In this document: one piece after another, positions 17,900 to 25,711 of the stretch | How positions within the stretch are numbered: the stretch's first letter is position 1 | Layout: every line of letters begins with the position of its first letter | Notes under the pieces: generated by a model | What the model was told of the DNA's origin: nothing | Databases searched by the model: none | Seen by the model: the letters and a program-made list of their open reading frames with translations, nothing else | Assembly: GCF_002028545.1 (NCBI RefSeq) | Contig: NZ_MWPQ01000044.1 | Coordinates: 97,602-161,601, forward strand | DNA from: Nitrobacter vulgaris | Lineage (GTDB): Bacteria > Pseudomonadota > Alphaproteobacteria > Rhizobiales > Xanthobacteraceae | Direction: 5' to 3' | Length of the DNA: 64,000 nt | Made by a program: the position numbers and the translations under genes

Positions 17900-18732
17900 C
17901 AGATCAACGCGTATCGGAGAACAATGGCGATCTTCGCCGCGGGGCTTACGCGGACGGGTAACCGCGGCGACTGAAAGCCGCGCTCCTCCAGCAGATCCAA
18001 TATGGCGTGATAGTATCTCGACATGATGCGCGGCGCGCGCACGGCACGACGCGGGTTGCGATTCATGATTTCGTCCGATTTGGCGAAATGTCCCCGCGCC
18101 CGCTCCACGAGCTCGGCACAGACCTGCGGGAGCGCCGGGTTCGATATCACGGCGGCCGGATTGAAGCTGCTGATACCGGCCTGAAGCAAGCCTTCGCGCG
18201 GAAGATACAACCGTCCAAGCGCCGCGTCCTCGTCGAGGTCACGCAGGATGTTTGTCAACTGCAGTGCACGGCCAAGATGGTGACTAAGCAGAATGCCGTC
18301 CTGCTCTGGCAATCCGAACACCCGGACCGATAGCCGCCCGACGGCGCTTGCGACGCGATCACAATACAGATCGAGCGTGGCATCGTCGGGTGCAAGGATA
18401 TCCGCCAGCACGTCCATTTCCATGCCGTCGATGACGGCGAGGAAATCCTCGCGGCGCAGGCCAAAGGCGCGAACGGAGGCGGCGTAATCGCGCAACCGCG
18501 CTGGGGCCTGCCCCTGATAGAGCGCATCGATGTCGTCACGCCACTGCTGAAGCGCGGCCTGCCGTTCGGGCCGCGGATGATCCGAATCGGCAATGTCATC
18601 CACGTAACGGCAAAACGTGTAGATCTGGAACATCGCCTCGCGTTGCGTGCGCGGCAGGATACGCATCGCCGCGTAGAACGAACTGCTGGAGGCAGTCGCT
18701 CCCGAACTGGCATCTGTCGTCTCGATTGTCAT
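17899..18732 (-). CDS. hpnD: HpnD, presqualene diphosphate synthase
   Basis: A 277-residue trans-isoprenyl diphosphate synthase of the squalene/phytoene family. Two Asp-rich motifs are visible: FCRYVDDIADS near residue 45 and ILRDLDEDAALGRLYLP near residue 165. A long run of Ser/Ala-rich residues precedes SFYAAMRILPRTQREAM. It condenses two farnesyl diphosphates to presqualene diphosphate. It overlaps hpnC by 4 bp (ATGA, 18729-18732) and abuts hpnE by 1 bp. Confidence 0.94.
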   Translation of the reverse strand: MTIETTDASSGATASSSSFYAAMRILPRTQREAMFQIYTFCRYVDDIADSDHPRPERQAALQQWRDDIDALYQGQAPARLRDYAASVRAFGLRREDFLAVIDGMEMDVLADILAPDDATLDLYCDRVASAVGRLSVRVFGLPEQDGILLSHHLGRALQLTNILRDLDEDAALGRLYLPREGLLQAGISSFNPAAVISNPALPQVCAELVERARGHFAKSDEIMNRNPRRAVRAPRIMSRYYHAILDLLEERGFQSPRLPVRVSPAAKIAIVLRYALI

Positions 18733-19607
18733 GCGCCGGCAGCCGGGCTCGACATCGGCCGCCGCCGAACCGAACGGCGGAGCATTTCCGTGGTGATGCC
18801 GGCGACGCTGTAGCCGAGCAATTGCAGGGGCTTCAGATGAACCGTCTCGCTCAAGGGATCGCGCACCTTCAGCAGCGCGACGATCCTGTCGGCGAACATC
18901 TGGATCACGGCGACTTCAAGTCCTAGCCGCATATCCCTGATCTCACTCGCGAGCGGCCGGCCCTGGTTGAGCAATGCTTCGGTTCGTCCGGCAAGCGCTT
19001 GCAAGCATCGCAGGAGCACCGGCGGGGCTTTGTCGTCCCCGAGCATCTCCGCGGAGGCGCCCGATGCAGCAAGCGCATCGCGCGGCAGATAAACGCGGTT
19101 GAGGTTTCTGTAATCCTTGGCGCAATCCTGAAGATGGTTGTTGATCTGCAGGCCCGCGCACAGCGCATCCGACGCGACCCAGGTCTCTTCGCTCTCGCCG
19201 TGCACGTCGAGCATGAATCGTCCGACTGGCATCGCCGAATAGCGGCAATAGTCGATCACGTCGTCCCAGGTCTCGTAGCGCAGCTTGGTGACGTCCATCC
19301 GGAACGCCTTTAGCACGTCGACGGCATGGCGCGGAGGCATCGACCGTTGCGCCAGCGCCTTGCGAAGGTTCACGGCTTCGGGCTGACTATCCCCCTGCCC
19401 CAGAAGCTCACTCTCGAACAAATCGAGCCAGGCAAGCTTGTCCTTTTCGCCAAGCTCAGCGTGATCGGCGATGTCATCCGCTGTCCGGACGAAATTATAG
19501 AACGCGAGGATCAGTCCGCGGTGACGCGGATGAATAACCCATGACGCGACGGGAAAATTCTCGTCGCGATGGGTCTTTCCGGATCGCAGTTGGTTCGCGG
19601 CAGGCAT
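18729..19607 (-). CDS. hpnC: HpnC, hydroxysqualene synthase
   Basis: A 292-residue squalene/phytoene synthase-fold protein and the first gene of the squalene-hopene operon. It begins THRDENFPVASWVIHPRHRG and carries FVRTADDIADHAELGE and NHLQDCAKDYRNLNRVYLPRD, the HpnC forms of the two Asp motifs. It turns presqualene diphosphate into hydroxysqualene. The leader contains a 10-bp GC hairpin (19645-19668). No clear Shine-Dalgarno sequence is seen before the ATG at 19607. Confidence 0.94.
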   Translation of the reverse strand: MPAANQLRSGKTHRDENFPVASWVIHPRHRGLILAFYNFVRTADDIADHAELGEKDKLAWLDLFESELLGQGDSQPEAVNLRKALAQRSMPPRHAVDVLKAFRMDVTKLRYETWDDVIDYCRYSAMPVGRFMLDVHGESEETWVASDALCAGLQINNHLQDCAKDYRNLNRVYLPRDALAASGASAEMLGDDKAPPVLLRCLQALAGRTEALLNQGRPLASEIRDMRLGLEVAVIQMFADRIVALLKVRDPLSETVHLKPLQLLGYSVAGITTEMLRRSVRRRPMSSPAAGA

Positions 19608-19644
19608 CAGGACCGGTTACGTTGACTGAATCGCAATCGGGCCT

Positions 19645-19668
19645 CCCGCCGGTTCGGAAACCGGCGGG
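19645..19668. terminator. 10-bp perfect GC hairpin upstream of hpnC
   Basis: CCCGCCGGTT (19645-19654) and AACCGGCGGG (19659-19668) form a perfect stem with a 4-base loop. It lies between the Cys-rich gene and hpnC, both on the minus strand. No T-run follows, so it may stop transcription weakly or act as a leader structure of hpnC. Confidence 0.5.
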
Positions 19669-19790
19669 CAGAGAGTCGCCCGCGCTCCATATAGGGGAAA
19701 TTGCGGGCTAAACCAATGCTATCTTTCGCTTTTTAGCCCCAGTGTCCGGCGCTGCGACAAAAGGGAACGGATAAAGCGAGATGATATGCT

Positions 19791-20120
19791 TTACTGGCCG
19801 TGGTTCGCCAGAACCTGGTTACACGTCTTTGAGATTTTCGGGCGATTCTGCTGCAAGCACGCGAGAACCGCGAAATCGCCCTGATCCATCACTGGACGGC
19901 AGAAACGGCTGACGTCCCGCGCGCAGGCGCGGTGTTCCGCTTCAGTCCCGCTGTGCGGTTGCCCTTGGACCTGCCCGCCGGGCGGTAGCCCTTGGAACTG
20001 CCCACCGTACGGTTGTCCTTGGAACTGCCCGCCATACGGTTGCCCTCGGACCTGCGCCATCGCCACGGTCGAGCCGAATGATAAAAGGAGGGCGAACGAG
20101 AATAAAATCTTGGACATCAT
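19791..20120 (-). CDS. exported Cys-rich repeat protein with GQPYGGQFQ nonapeptide repeats
   Basis: A 109-residue protein. The N-terminus MMSKILFSFALLLSFGSTVA followed by MAQ is a clear signal peptide. Residues 26-58 are a nonapeptide repeat: GQPYGGQFQ twice, then GLPPGGQVQ and a partial GQPHSG. The C-terminus EHRACARDVSRFCRPVMDQG plus ...VLACLQQNRPKISKTCNQVL has the spacing of the Cys-rich GLG1/FGFR-type repeat found in many small exported alphaproteobacterial proteins. Function is unknown. The repeat is also exact at the DNA level (27-bp units), so its copy number could vary between strains. Confidence 0.8.
   Translation of the reverse strand: MMSKILFSFALLLSFGSTVAMAQVRGQPYGGQFQGQPYGGQFQGLPPGGQVQGQPHSGTEAEHRACARDVSRFCRPVMDQGDFAVLACLQQNRPKISKTCNQVLANHGQ
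19953..20045 (-). repeat. 27-bp tandem repeat inside the Cys-rich gene
   Basis: About 3.5 units of 27 bp encode the nonapeptide GQPYGGQFQ and its variants. The two units nearest the signal peptide are nearly identical; the others have diverged. Confidence 0.75.
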
Positions 20121-20651
20121 AATCCTTCACTGCAACGAGGGAGAGTTCGATCCTGCACAACGCGGCGCATACCGGATGACAGGCATTTCAAATCTTGGAG
20201 GGCAATCACGTCACAAACCCTTTATCGATACCATATCGAAAGAGTTCGCAAGAGGATACGAACGTGTCGACGCTGCCAACGGTGTCGACGCTGCCAACGT
20301 CTGTCTGCTGCGGCACACATCACGATCAACCTGAGCCATTCCTGAGCACATCCTCATGCCAAAAGCGCTGCGAATGCGGCTAAAATTGCGGCGACCGCCG
20401 GATACCGCTGCAGCCCAACAGTTTTCCCAATGATAATTTCTAACACGCCTGAAATAATCGACTAAAATCACGTGGCAGGTTTGCCGATGGTCAGTCAAGT
20501 GCCATCCGCTCAGTTTGGTGACGGTTCAAATCTGCTCATAGCGGCTACACTGCGGCAACTTCGGCTTTGAAGATTGAACCTCGTGAGGCGCGGTAAGACT
20601 AAAGATACAGTACGAAATCATTGCCAAGCACCTTTTGATAGGAAACCGGGC
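20121..20651. other. 531-bp intergenic region with an 18-bp tandem duplication
   Basis: No convincing gene is present between the divergent Cys-rich gene and the exported protein at 20652. The unit GTGTCGACGCTGCCAACG occurs twice back to back (20264-20281 and 20282-20299). The rest is probably promoter sequence for the two flanking genes. Confidence 0.45.
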
Positions 20652-21152
20652 ATGAAGCTGTTTTCCATCAAGCTGATTCGGAGATCGGCGAGTGCAGCGA
20701 GCCTTGTCGCGGGCCTTGCATTGTCCGCCCCGGCTAGCTTCGGCCAGTCTGCTCCGTTTACAGGCTTCGGGGGAAACTGGTCTGGAAAAGGCACGGTCAC
20801 GCTGTCAGACGGATCGAAAGAGAACATTCGCTGCAAAGCGTCTTACAGAGTGGACCGCACAGGCACGACCATGAACCAGAACCTGCATTGCGCCAGCGAC
20901 AGCTACAGGTTCGATCTCTCCAGCAATGTTGTCAGCCATGGCAGTGAGATTACCGGACAATGGAGCGAAGCCAGCCGCAATCTGTTCGGCTCCATGCGCG
21001 GCCGCGCGGGAGGCGGCGAGATCGAAGTGTTCGCGCAAGCCGCCGGCTATGCCGCAAACCTGACGATACGCACCCAGGGCAAAAGGCAATCGGTCTGGAT
21101 CACCTCTAAAGGTGAAATCAGAAACGTTTCCATCACCATGGTACGTAGCTGA
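20652..21152 (+). CDS. exported protein of unknown function
   Basis: I do not recognise a named family. From the ATG at 20652 the protein is about 166 residues. It starts with a signal peptide (MKLFSIKLIRRSASAASLVA, then GLALSAPASFGQ). The mature part, FTGFGGNWSGKGTVTLSDGS followed by ENIRCKASYRV, LHCASDSYRFDLSSNV and ITGQWSEASRNLFGSMRGR, looks like a beta-rich periplasmic domain with two cysteines. The reading frame is open further upstream to 20574, but the signal peptide fixes this start. It converges with the MMPL gene (gap 41 bp). Confidence 0.7.
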   Translation: MKLFSIKLIRRSASAASLVAGLALSAPASFGQSAPFTGFGGNWSGKGTVTLSDGSKENIRCKASYRVDRTGTTMNQNLHCASDSYRFDLSSNVVSHGSEITGQWSEASRNLFGSMRGRAGGGEIEVFAQAAGYAANLTIRTQGKRQSVWITSKGEIRNVSITMVRS

Positions 21153-21193
21153 GGCCGTAACCTGATAGAGTGTCTGGATCCGCCACCATAAAC

Positions 21194-23560
21194 TTATTTC
21201 GCCGGCTTCGCCTGGCTGTCGCGGCGGAAACGCTCAGCAAAGGTAATCAACCACATCGCCGTCGGGCGAAGGATCAGGAAGTCCGCCACAAGAGCGGCAA
21301 CCATGGCGAAGGCGCTGAGCCAACCGAACAGGCGCAGCGACGGCAGATCCGAAAAAACTGTCACGACCAGACCGCAGGCCAACACCACGGTGGTGAGGAT
21401 CAGCGCCGGTCCCATCAGCACGGTCGCGCGCTCAACCGCTTTACCAGCGCCGATACCCGGCTGGCTCTCCGATCGCAGGCGGTTGAGGAAATGGATTGTT
21501 GCGCTAAGCCCCAGGCCGAACGACACCGTGAGAGCCACCACGCTGGCGAATTGCAGCCCCTCCCCGAGTGCCCACAGCACCGTGCCGGACAGCACGACCG
21601 GGAAAATCCCGGGCAGAACACAGGCAAACATCACGACAACCGAACGGAATGCGAGTCCAATGAACACCGCGACCAGCGCAAACTCGATCGTCAGACCGTG
21701 GTTGAGTTTCTCGATCATGCTAGCGCTGTTACGAGCGGCGATGGCCGACAGGCCAGTGACAGCGATTTCATAACCAGGATGCGCTGTCCTGACCGCATCC
21801 ATAGCATGGTCGAGCTTTTCCACCACCGGCAGTATCTGGCTGGAATCCTTGTCGGGCACACGGCCTGAGACCACGACTGCAGTCTGGTCTTCCGAGATGA
21901 AGCGGCGCACCAGATGCTTGGGAATGACGCTGACATATTCCTTGAGCGTCGCGACGTCGTGGCTGCCGGCCTTTTCGGCGAGCCAGCGCCGCAACGTTTC
22001 AAGCGACCAGACGTTGCCGACACCGGCCTGTTCTTCCACCAGCCTATGGACTTCGGCGATGGTGGCAAGCGTCTGCGGCGAATACAGCGTCTCGCCCTTG
22101 GGGAATTCGATGAGGATATCGATCGGGTTGGCGCCGGTGAGCTTTGCATCGAGACGGCCGCTGGCCGCCACCGCCTGCTGCTTGTCGGGCACCTGATCCG
22201 CGAGCCGATAGCGCGGTTCGAGGTTGGCGTAAACCACCGCAAGACCGCCGACCACCAGCAGGGCCAGCAGGCTGAAGAAACCGGGGCGCCCCACCATCCG
22301 CACCGCGATCCAGGCACAGAATCGGCGCAGCGCCTGCACGCCCCAGTCCGCCGTTTTGAATTTCTCCGCGAAACGCCGCTCGTCACGAACAAGCAAAACT
22401 CCGAACACCGGCACCAGCAGCAGCACCGCGAGGAGCGCGATGATCGTTGCCATCAGGCCGGCCTCGCCGAAGCTGCGGATCAAATCCGAGTTGGAAAACT
22501 GTAGCGCGAGGAAGGAAATTCCGGCGGTCGCATGGGTCAGGACGCAGGCCGGACCGACCACGAGGACAGCATTGCGGAAGGCGGAATACTTGTCCTCGCC
22601 GGCAATCAAGCGGTCGCGCGCCGCGAACGTCAACTGCATCGAATCGGAAAAACTGATGACCATGATGAGTGGGGTCATCACATTGAGGAACATGTTGAGG
22701 CTGAAATTCGCCCAACCCAGAACGCCCAATGACAGCAGGATGGCAAGGAGCGGCGGGAAGGCCGCAATCACCATGAAGGATACTTTGCGGAAAAACACGA
22801 TCGCGATCAGGCAGCCAGCCAGAATGCCGGCGACATTATAGATAATCCCGTCGCGCTCCACCGCGTTGCGGATTTCGAGCTGCATCACCGGCACGCCGGA
22901 CAGCTCTTTGGTGAGTCCGGTGCCGGCGAGATCGTCGTCCATAACCTTGCGGATCTGGCCAACGGTCGTTTTCAACTTGCTATCGCCGACGATCGACGGT
23001 TGCAGCGACAGCACGACCAGCGCCAGCGTGCCATCCTCGGACAGCAGCTTGCCGCGAATGATCTCGTTGGACTTCACCGTCTCGATGAACTTGTCGTAAT
23101 CGGCACCTTCCGGCAATTCAGATGGAAACAGCGCCGCAGGCAATTTGCCAGGCTCCGGCGCCTGACGCGCCGAGAACAACGAGATCAGGCCGCGCACGCC
23201 ATCAACCAGTTGCAGATCGGTGACCAGATCCCGCAGCTTTTCGAGGTTGTCCCGCTCGAGCAGCGTCTTGCCCTCGACCACCACCAGCACATCGAACTCG
23301 GTCGACGGAAAACGCTTGGTGACTTCCTCGTACTGACGATACTCCCTGGTATCGGAACGGAACAACTGGCTAAGCGAATCGTCAATTTTGATCCGCTGGA
23401 TTCCGAACACCGCGCCGACGACCATGGCCAGCAGAACGATGCAGGACAGGATCGGCGCGCGCATGGCAAGCAGCCCGATCCGCTCGAATCCGAAAGCGAT
23501 GCTGAGCGTCCGCTTGGCCGGTTTGGTCAGATCGGCAGCATCGGGATTTCGCTCATGCAT
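21194..23560 (-). CDS. second MMPL/RND-type lipid transporter next to the hopanoid genes
   Basis: A protein of about 788 residues from the ATG at 23560 (frame open to 23680). It has the same two-half MMPL layout as HpnN: an N-terminal helix (PILSCIVLLAMVVGAVFGI), a periplasmic loop beginning DDSLSQLFRSDTREYRQYEE, a helix bundle with VISFSDSMQLTFAARDRL, and a second bundle with VSFGLGLSATIHFLNRLRSE. It is clearly distinct from HpnN in sequence. MMPL/HpnN-like proteins move lipids to the cell envelope; the position between the hpn operon and hpnP suggests a hopanoid or related lipid, but the cargo is not known from sequence. Confidence 0.85.
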   Translation of the reverse strand: MHERNPDAADLTKPAKRTLSIAFGFERIGLLAMRAPILSCIVLLAMVVGAVFGIQRIKIDDSLSQLFRSDTREYRQYEEVTKRFPSTEFDVLVVVEGKTLLERDNLEKLRDLVTDLQLVDGVRGLISLFSARQAPEPGKLPAALFPSELPEGADYDKFIETVKSNEIIRGKLLSEDGTLALVVLSLQPSIVGDSKLKTTVGQIRKVMDDDLAGTGLTKELSGVPVMQLEIRNAVERDGIIYNVAGILAGCLIAIVFFRKVSFMVIAAFPPLLAILLSLGVLGWANFSLNMFLNVMTPLIMVISFSDSMQLTFAARDRLIAGEDKYSAFRNAVLVVGPACVLTHATAGISFLALQFSNSDLIRSFGEAGLMATIIALLAVLLLVPVFGVLLVRDERRFAEKFKTADWGVQALRRFCAWIAVRMVGRPGFFSLLALLVVGGLAVVYANLEPRYRLADQVPDKQQAVAASGRLDAKLTGANPIDILIEFPKGETLYSPQTLATIAEVHRLVEEQAGVGNVWSLETLRRWLAEKAGSHDVATLKEYVSVIPKHLVRRFISEDQTAVVVSGRVPDKDSSQILPVVEKLDHAMDAVRTAHPGYEIAVTGLSAIAARNSASMIEKLNHGLTIEFALVAVFIGLAFRSVVVMFACVLPGIFPVVLSGTVLWALGEGLQFASVVALTVSFGLGLSATIHFLNRLRSESQPGIGAGKAVERATVLMGPALILTTVVLACGLVVTVFSDLPSLRLFGWLSAFAMVAALVADFLILRPTAMWLITFAERFRRDSQAKPAK

Positions 23561-23884
23561 GCGCTGTCCGTCCTGTCGTGAAAACCATCGTCTAGCAAAT
23601 TTCCAGAAAGACTTTGGAGCTGACGGAAACCACGGGCAATCCGCTCGATCTTGACAGCATGCACCGGTTTTCGGGCGCAACGTTTAGCCGTTTCCCGGAT
23701 AGACTACAAGCAAGGGCCGATTATGCTCCCATCCACGCCGCTCACGGCGAAATGATGTCGAAAGGGCGGGCCTTCCAAGCGAGCGCTGTGGCCATCGCAG
23801 GCATCGCCTTAGACCGGGGAAGCGTTCGGTGGCCCGCTGAACGCTCGAGCTGTCAGCCTGCGGGGTCGGCGCGATCGCTGTCGC
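23561..23884. other. intergenic region between hpnP and the MMPL gene
   Basis: These 324 bp lie between two minus-strand genes. I see no gene, hairpin with a T-run, or repeat that stands out; it may hold a promoter for the MMPL gene. Confidence 0.3.
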
Positions 23885-25468
23885 TTATTCCGCGGGAACC
23901 GCGGCTTCCCGCAGTTTCAAAGAATAATAGGAGGCATTGGTTTTGCCGCGAGAGGCCGACCGCGCGAACATGATGAGGTGATGAGCAACCAGTACCGAGC
24001 TGATGAGATATTCGATCTCGCCGCGAGCCAGCCTGCGTAGCGCGAATTTCCAGAACACGCGCCTGTAATCGCCGCGCACGCCGACCTTCCAGAAAATGTT
24101 GCGAAGCATGGTCAGGCCGAGCTTGATATTCCGCCATGACCTCTGCTGCGGCGTGCGCGGCTGGATTCGCTTCGGATAGGTTTCGCGGATCTGGTACTCG
24201 TAGCGCTCCAGAAGCTTTTCAGGTTCGTACGCGCGCCCCATGCAATCACGCCATGTCGCCACGACATGGTCGTAAGGCAACCGGAAATCGATGTTGGAAT
24301 CGCGGCCCTCGTCCTCGATCAGGCGATTCTCGCGTTTCAGACGGTCCCACAGCGGCGTCTTCGGCAGCGCCTGCAGGAGATTGATGGTCAACAGCGGTAT
24401 CTGGGAGTGATCGATGAAATCCAGCAAATGCTGTCCGGTTTCGGGCTTGTCGGTATCGAGTCCGAGGATAATTCCGGACACTACCTCCATGCCGTAGTCG
24501 TTCAGCGTCTGGATGGCCTCCATGATGGGGACCATCATGTTGTGATCCTTGTGCATCGCCTTTAGCGCGACGGGATCCGGTGTCTCGATGCCGCAGAAGA
24601 TCGTAGCGAAGAATGCTTCACGCATTTGCGAAAGTATCTCCGGGCGTTTGGCGATGTTCAGCGTCGCCTCGCAGGAGAAACGCAGCACGAAACCGGTCTT
24701 CTTTTGCCATTCGATCAGGTGCGGCAAAAGATCCAGCGCGGCCTTCCGGTTACCGATAAAATTGTCGTCGACGAAATAGACTGACCCGGTGATGCCGCAT
24801 TCCAGCAGCTTGTCGAGCTCACGCGTGATCTGCTCGGGACGTTTGAGACGCGGATTGCGACCATACAGGCCGGGAATGTCGCAGAATTCGCACTGATACG
24901 GGCAGCCGCTGGAATACTGGATGCTTCCCAGGAAGTAACGCTTGATGTCCGCCAGTTCGTAAGCGGGAATGGGAAATTTATCCATGTCCAGCCGATCGGC
25001 GGTTTTGAGGACGACCTGACTCCGGGGCCGTGACGGATCTCGCGCCAGTCGTTCAATCAGATCGTCCGTCGCATCGCCAAGTTCACCGACGTGAAGGTAG
25101 TCGAAGGTTGGATAGTAGTCGGGACAGGCGCTGACCGACGGGCCACCGAGCGCGACCGGCAGATTGAAGGCGTGGGCCCGGCGGCAAATATCGTTCATCT
25201 GCTGGCGCTGGATGTGCATGCCGCTGACGAACACCGCTTCGGCCCACTCGAAATCCTCATTCGTGGCAAAGCGGATATTCTCGTCGATGAACCGGACATT
25301 CCAGTCGGCGGGGAGATAGGCGGCGATCAGCAGAAGCCCCTGCGGCGGCATAAAGGCCTGGACACCACCGGTCAGCGGATAGGCGTGTTCAAATGTCCCA
25401 AACGAGGACGTGTAGCGGGGGAAAACGCAAAGAATGCGCCGATTGCCATACTGACCCACGCCCCTCAT
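23885..25468 (-). CDS. hpnP: HpnP, hopanoid C-2 methylase (B12-binding radical SAM)
   Basis: A protein of about 527 residues. It begins MRGVGQYGNRRILCVFPRY and has a B12-binding-like N-terminal domain (PPQGLLLIAAYLPADWNVRF, VALGGPSVSACPDYYP). The radical SAM motif is SSGCPYQCEFCDIPGLYG near residue 170, followed by FVDDNFIGNRKAALDLLPHL and EVVSGIILGLDTDKPETG. HpnP adds the C-2 methyl group that yields 2-methylhopanoids, a geological biomarker. I chose ATG 25468 because GGAAGG lies four bases upstream and the conserved part begins there; ATGs at 25486 and 25498 are possible. A candidate EcfG promoter lies upstream. Confidence 0.92.
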   Translation of the reverse strand: MRGVGQYGNRRILCVFPRYTSSFGTFEHAYPLTGGVQAFMPPQGLLLIAAYLPADWNVRFIDENIRFATNEDFEWAEAVFVSGMHIQRQQMNDICRRAHAFNLPVALGGPSVSACPDYYPTFDYLHVGELGDATDDLIERLARDPSRPRSQVVLKTADRLDMDKFPIPAYELADIKRYFLGSIQYSSGCPYQCEFCDIPGLYGRNPRLKRPEQITRELDKLLECGITGSVYFVDDNFIGNRKAALDLLPHLIEWQKKTGFVLRFSCEATLNIAKRPEILSQMREAFFATIFCGIETPDPVALKAMHKDHNMMVPIMEAIQTLNDYGMEVVSGIILGLDTDKPETGQHLLDFIDHSQIPLLTINLLQALPKTPLWDRLKRENRLIEDEGRDSNIDFRLPYDHVVATWRDCMGRAYEPEKLLERYEYQIRETYPKRIQPRTPQQRSWRNIKLGLTMLRNIFWKVGVRGDYRRVFWKFALRRLARGEIEYLISSVLVAHHLIMFARSASRGKTNASYYSLKLREAAVPAE

Positions 25469-25524
25469 CGCACCTTCCCCGTGCATCTCCCCGTGCAAAT
25501 GTGCATCAAGCGAGAACCCCTACC

Positions 25525-25549
25525 AACTCTTGGCGCTCGCAATGGTTCC
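25525..25549 (-). promoter_or_regulatory. candidate EcfG (general stress sigma) promoter for hpnP
   Basis: Read on the minus strand, GGAAC (25549-25545) is followed after 16 bases by AGTT (25528-25525). The EcfG consensus is GGAAC-N16/17-CGTT, so one base of the -10 differs. The -10 lies 27-57 bp before the possible hpnP starts. EcfG control of hpnP is known in R. palustris; its use here is inferred. Confidence 0.45.
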
Positions 25550-25711
25550 AGGTGGAGCTAATGGAATGCGCGGCACGAAACGTGAGCGACAATTTCTTCA
25601 ACAATATGACGAAGCTGAAAAGGCCAAGACTGGCTTACCGACCATGCCAGCCAGGGTCTGCGATATCCGCGAAAATGCGTTCCGCATTTTGCGGGAACGA
25701 GACAGAGTGGT

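Noticed and set aside
19953..20045. possible CRISPR-like array
   Set aside because: The 27-bp units are directly adjacent without spacers and encode an in-frame nonapeptide repeat.
20264..20299. 18-bp tandem duplication as a regulator-binding array
   Set aside because: Only two copies, no palindrome and no match to a known operator; kept only as a note on the intergenic region.
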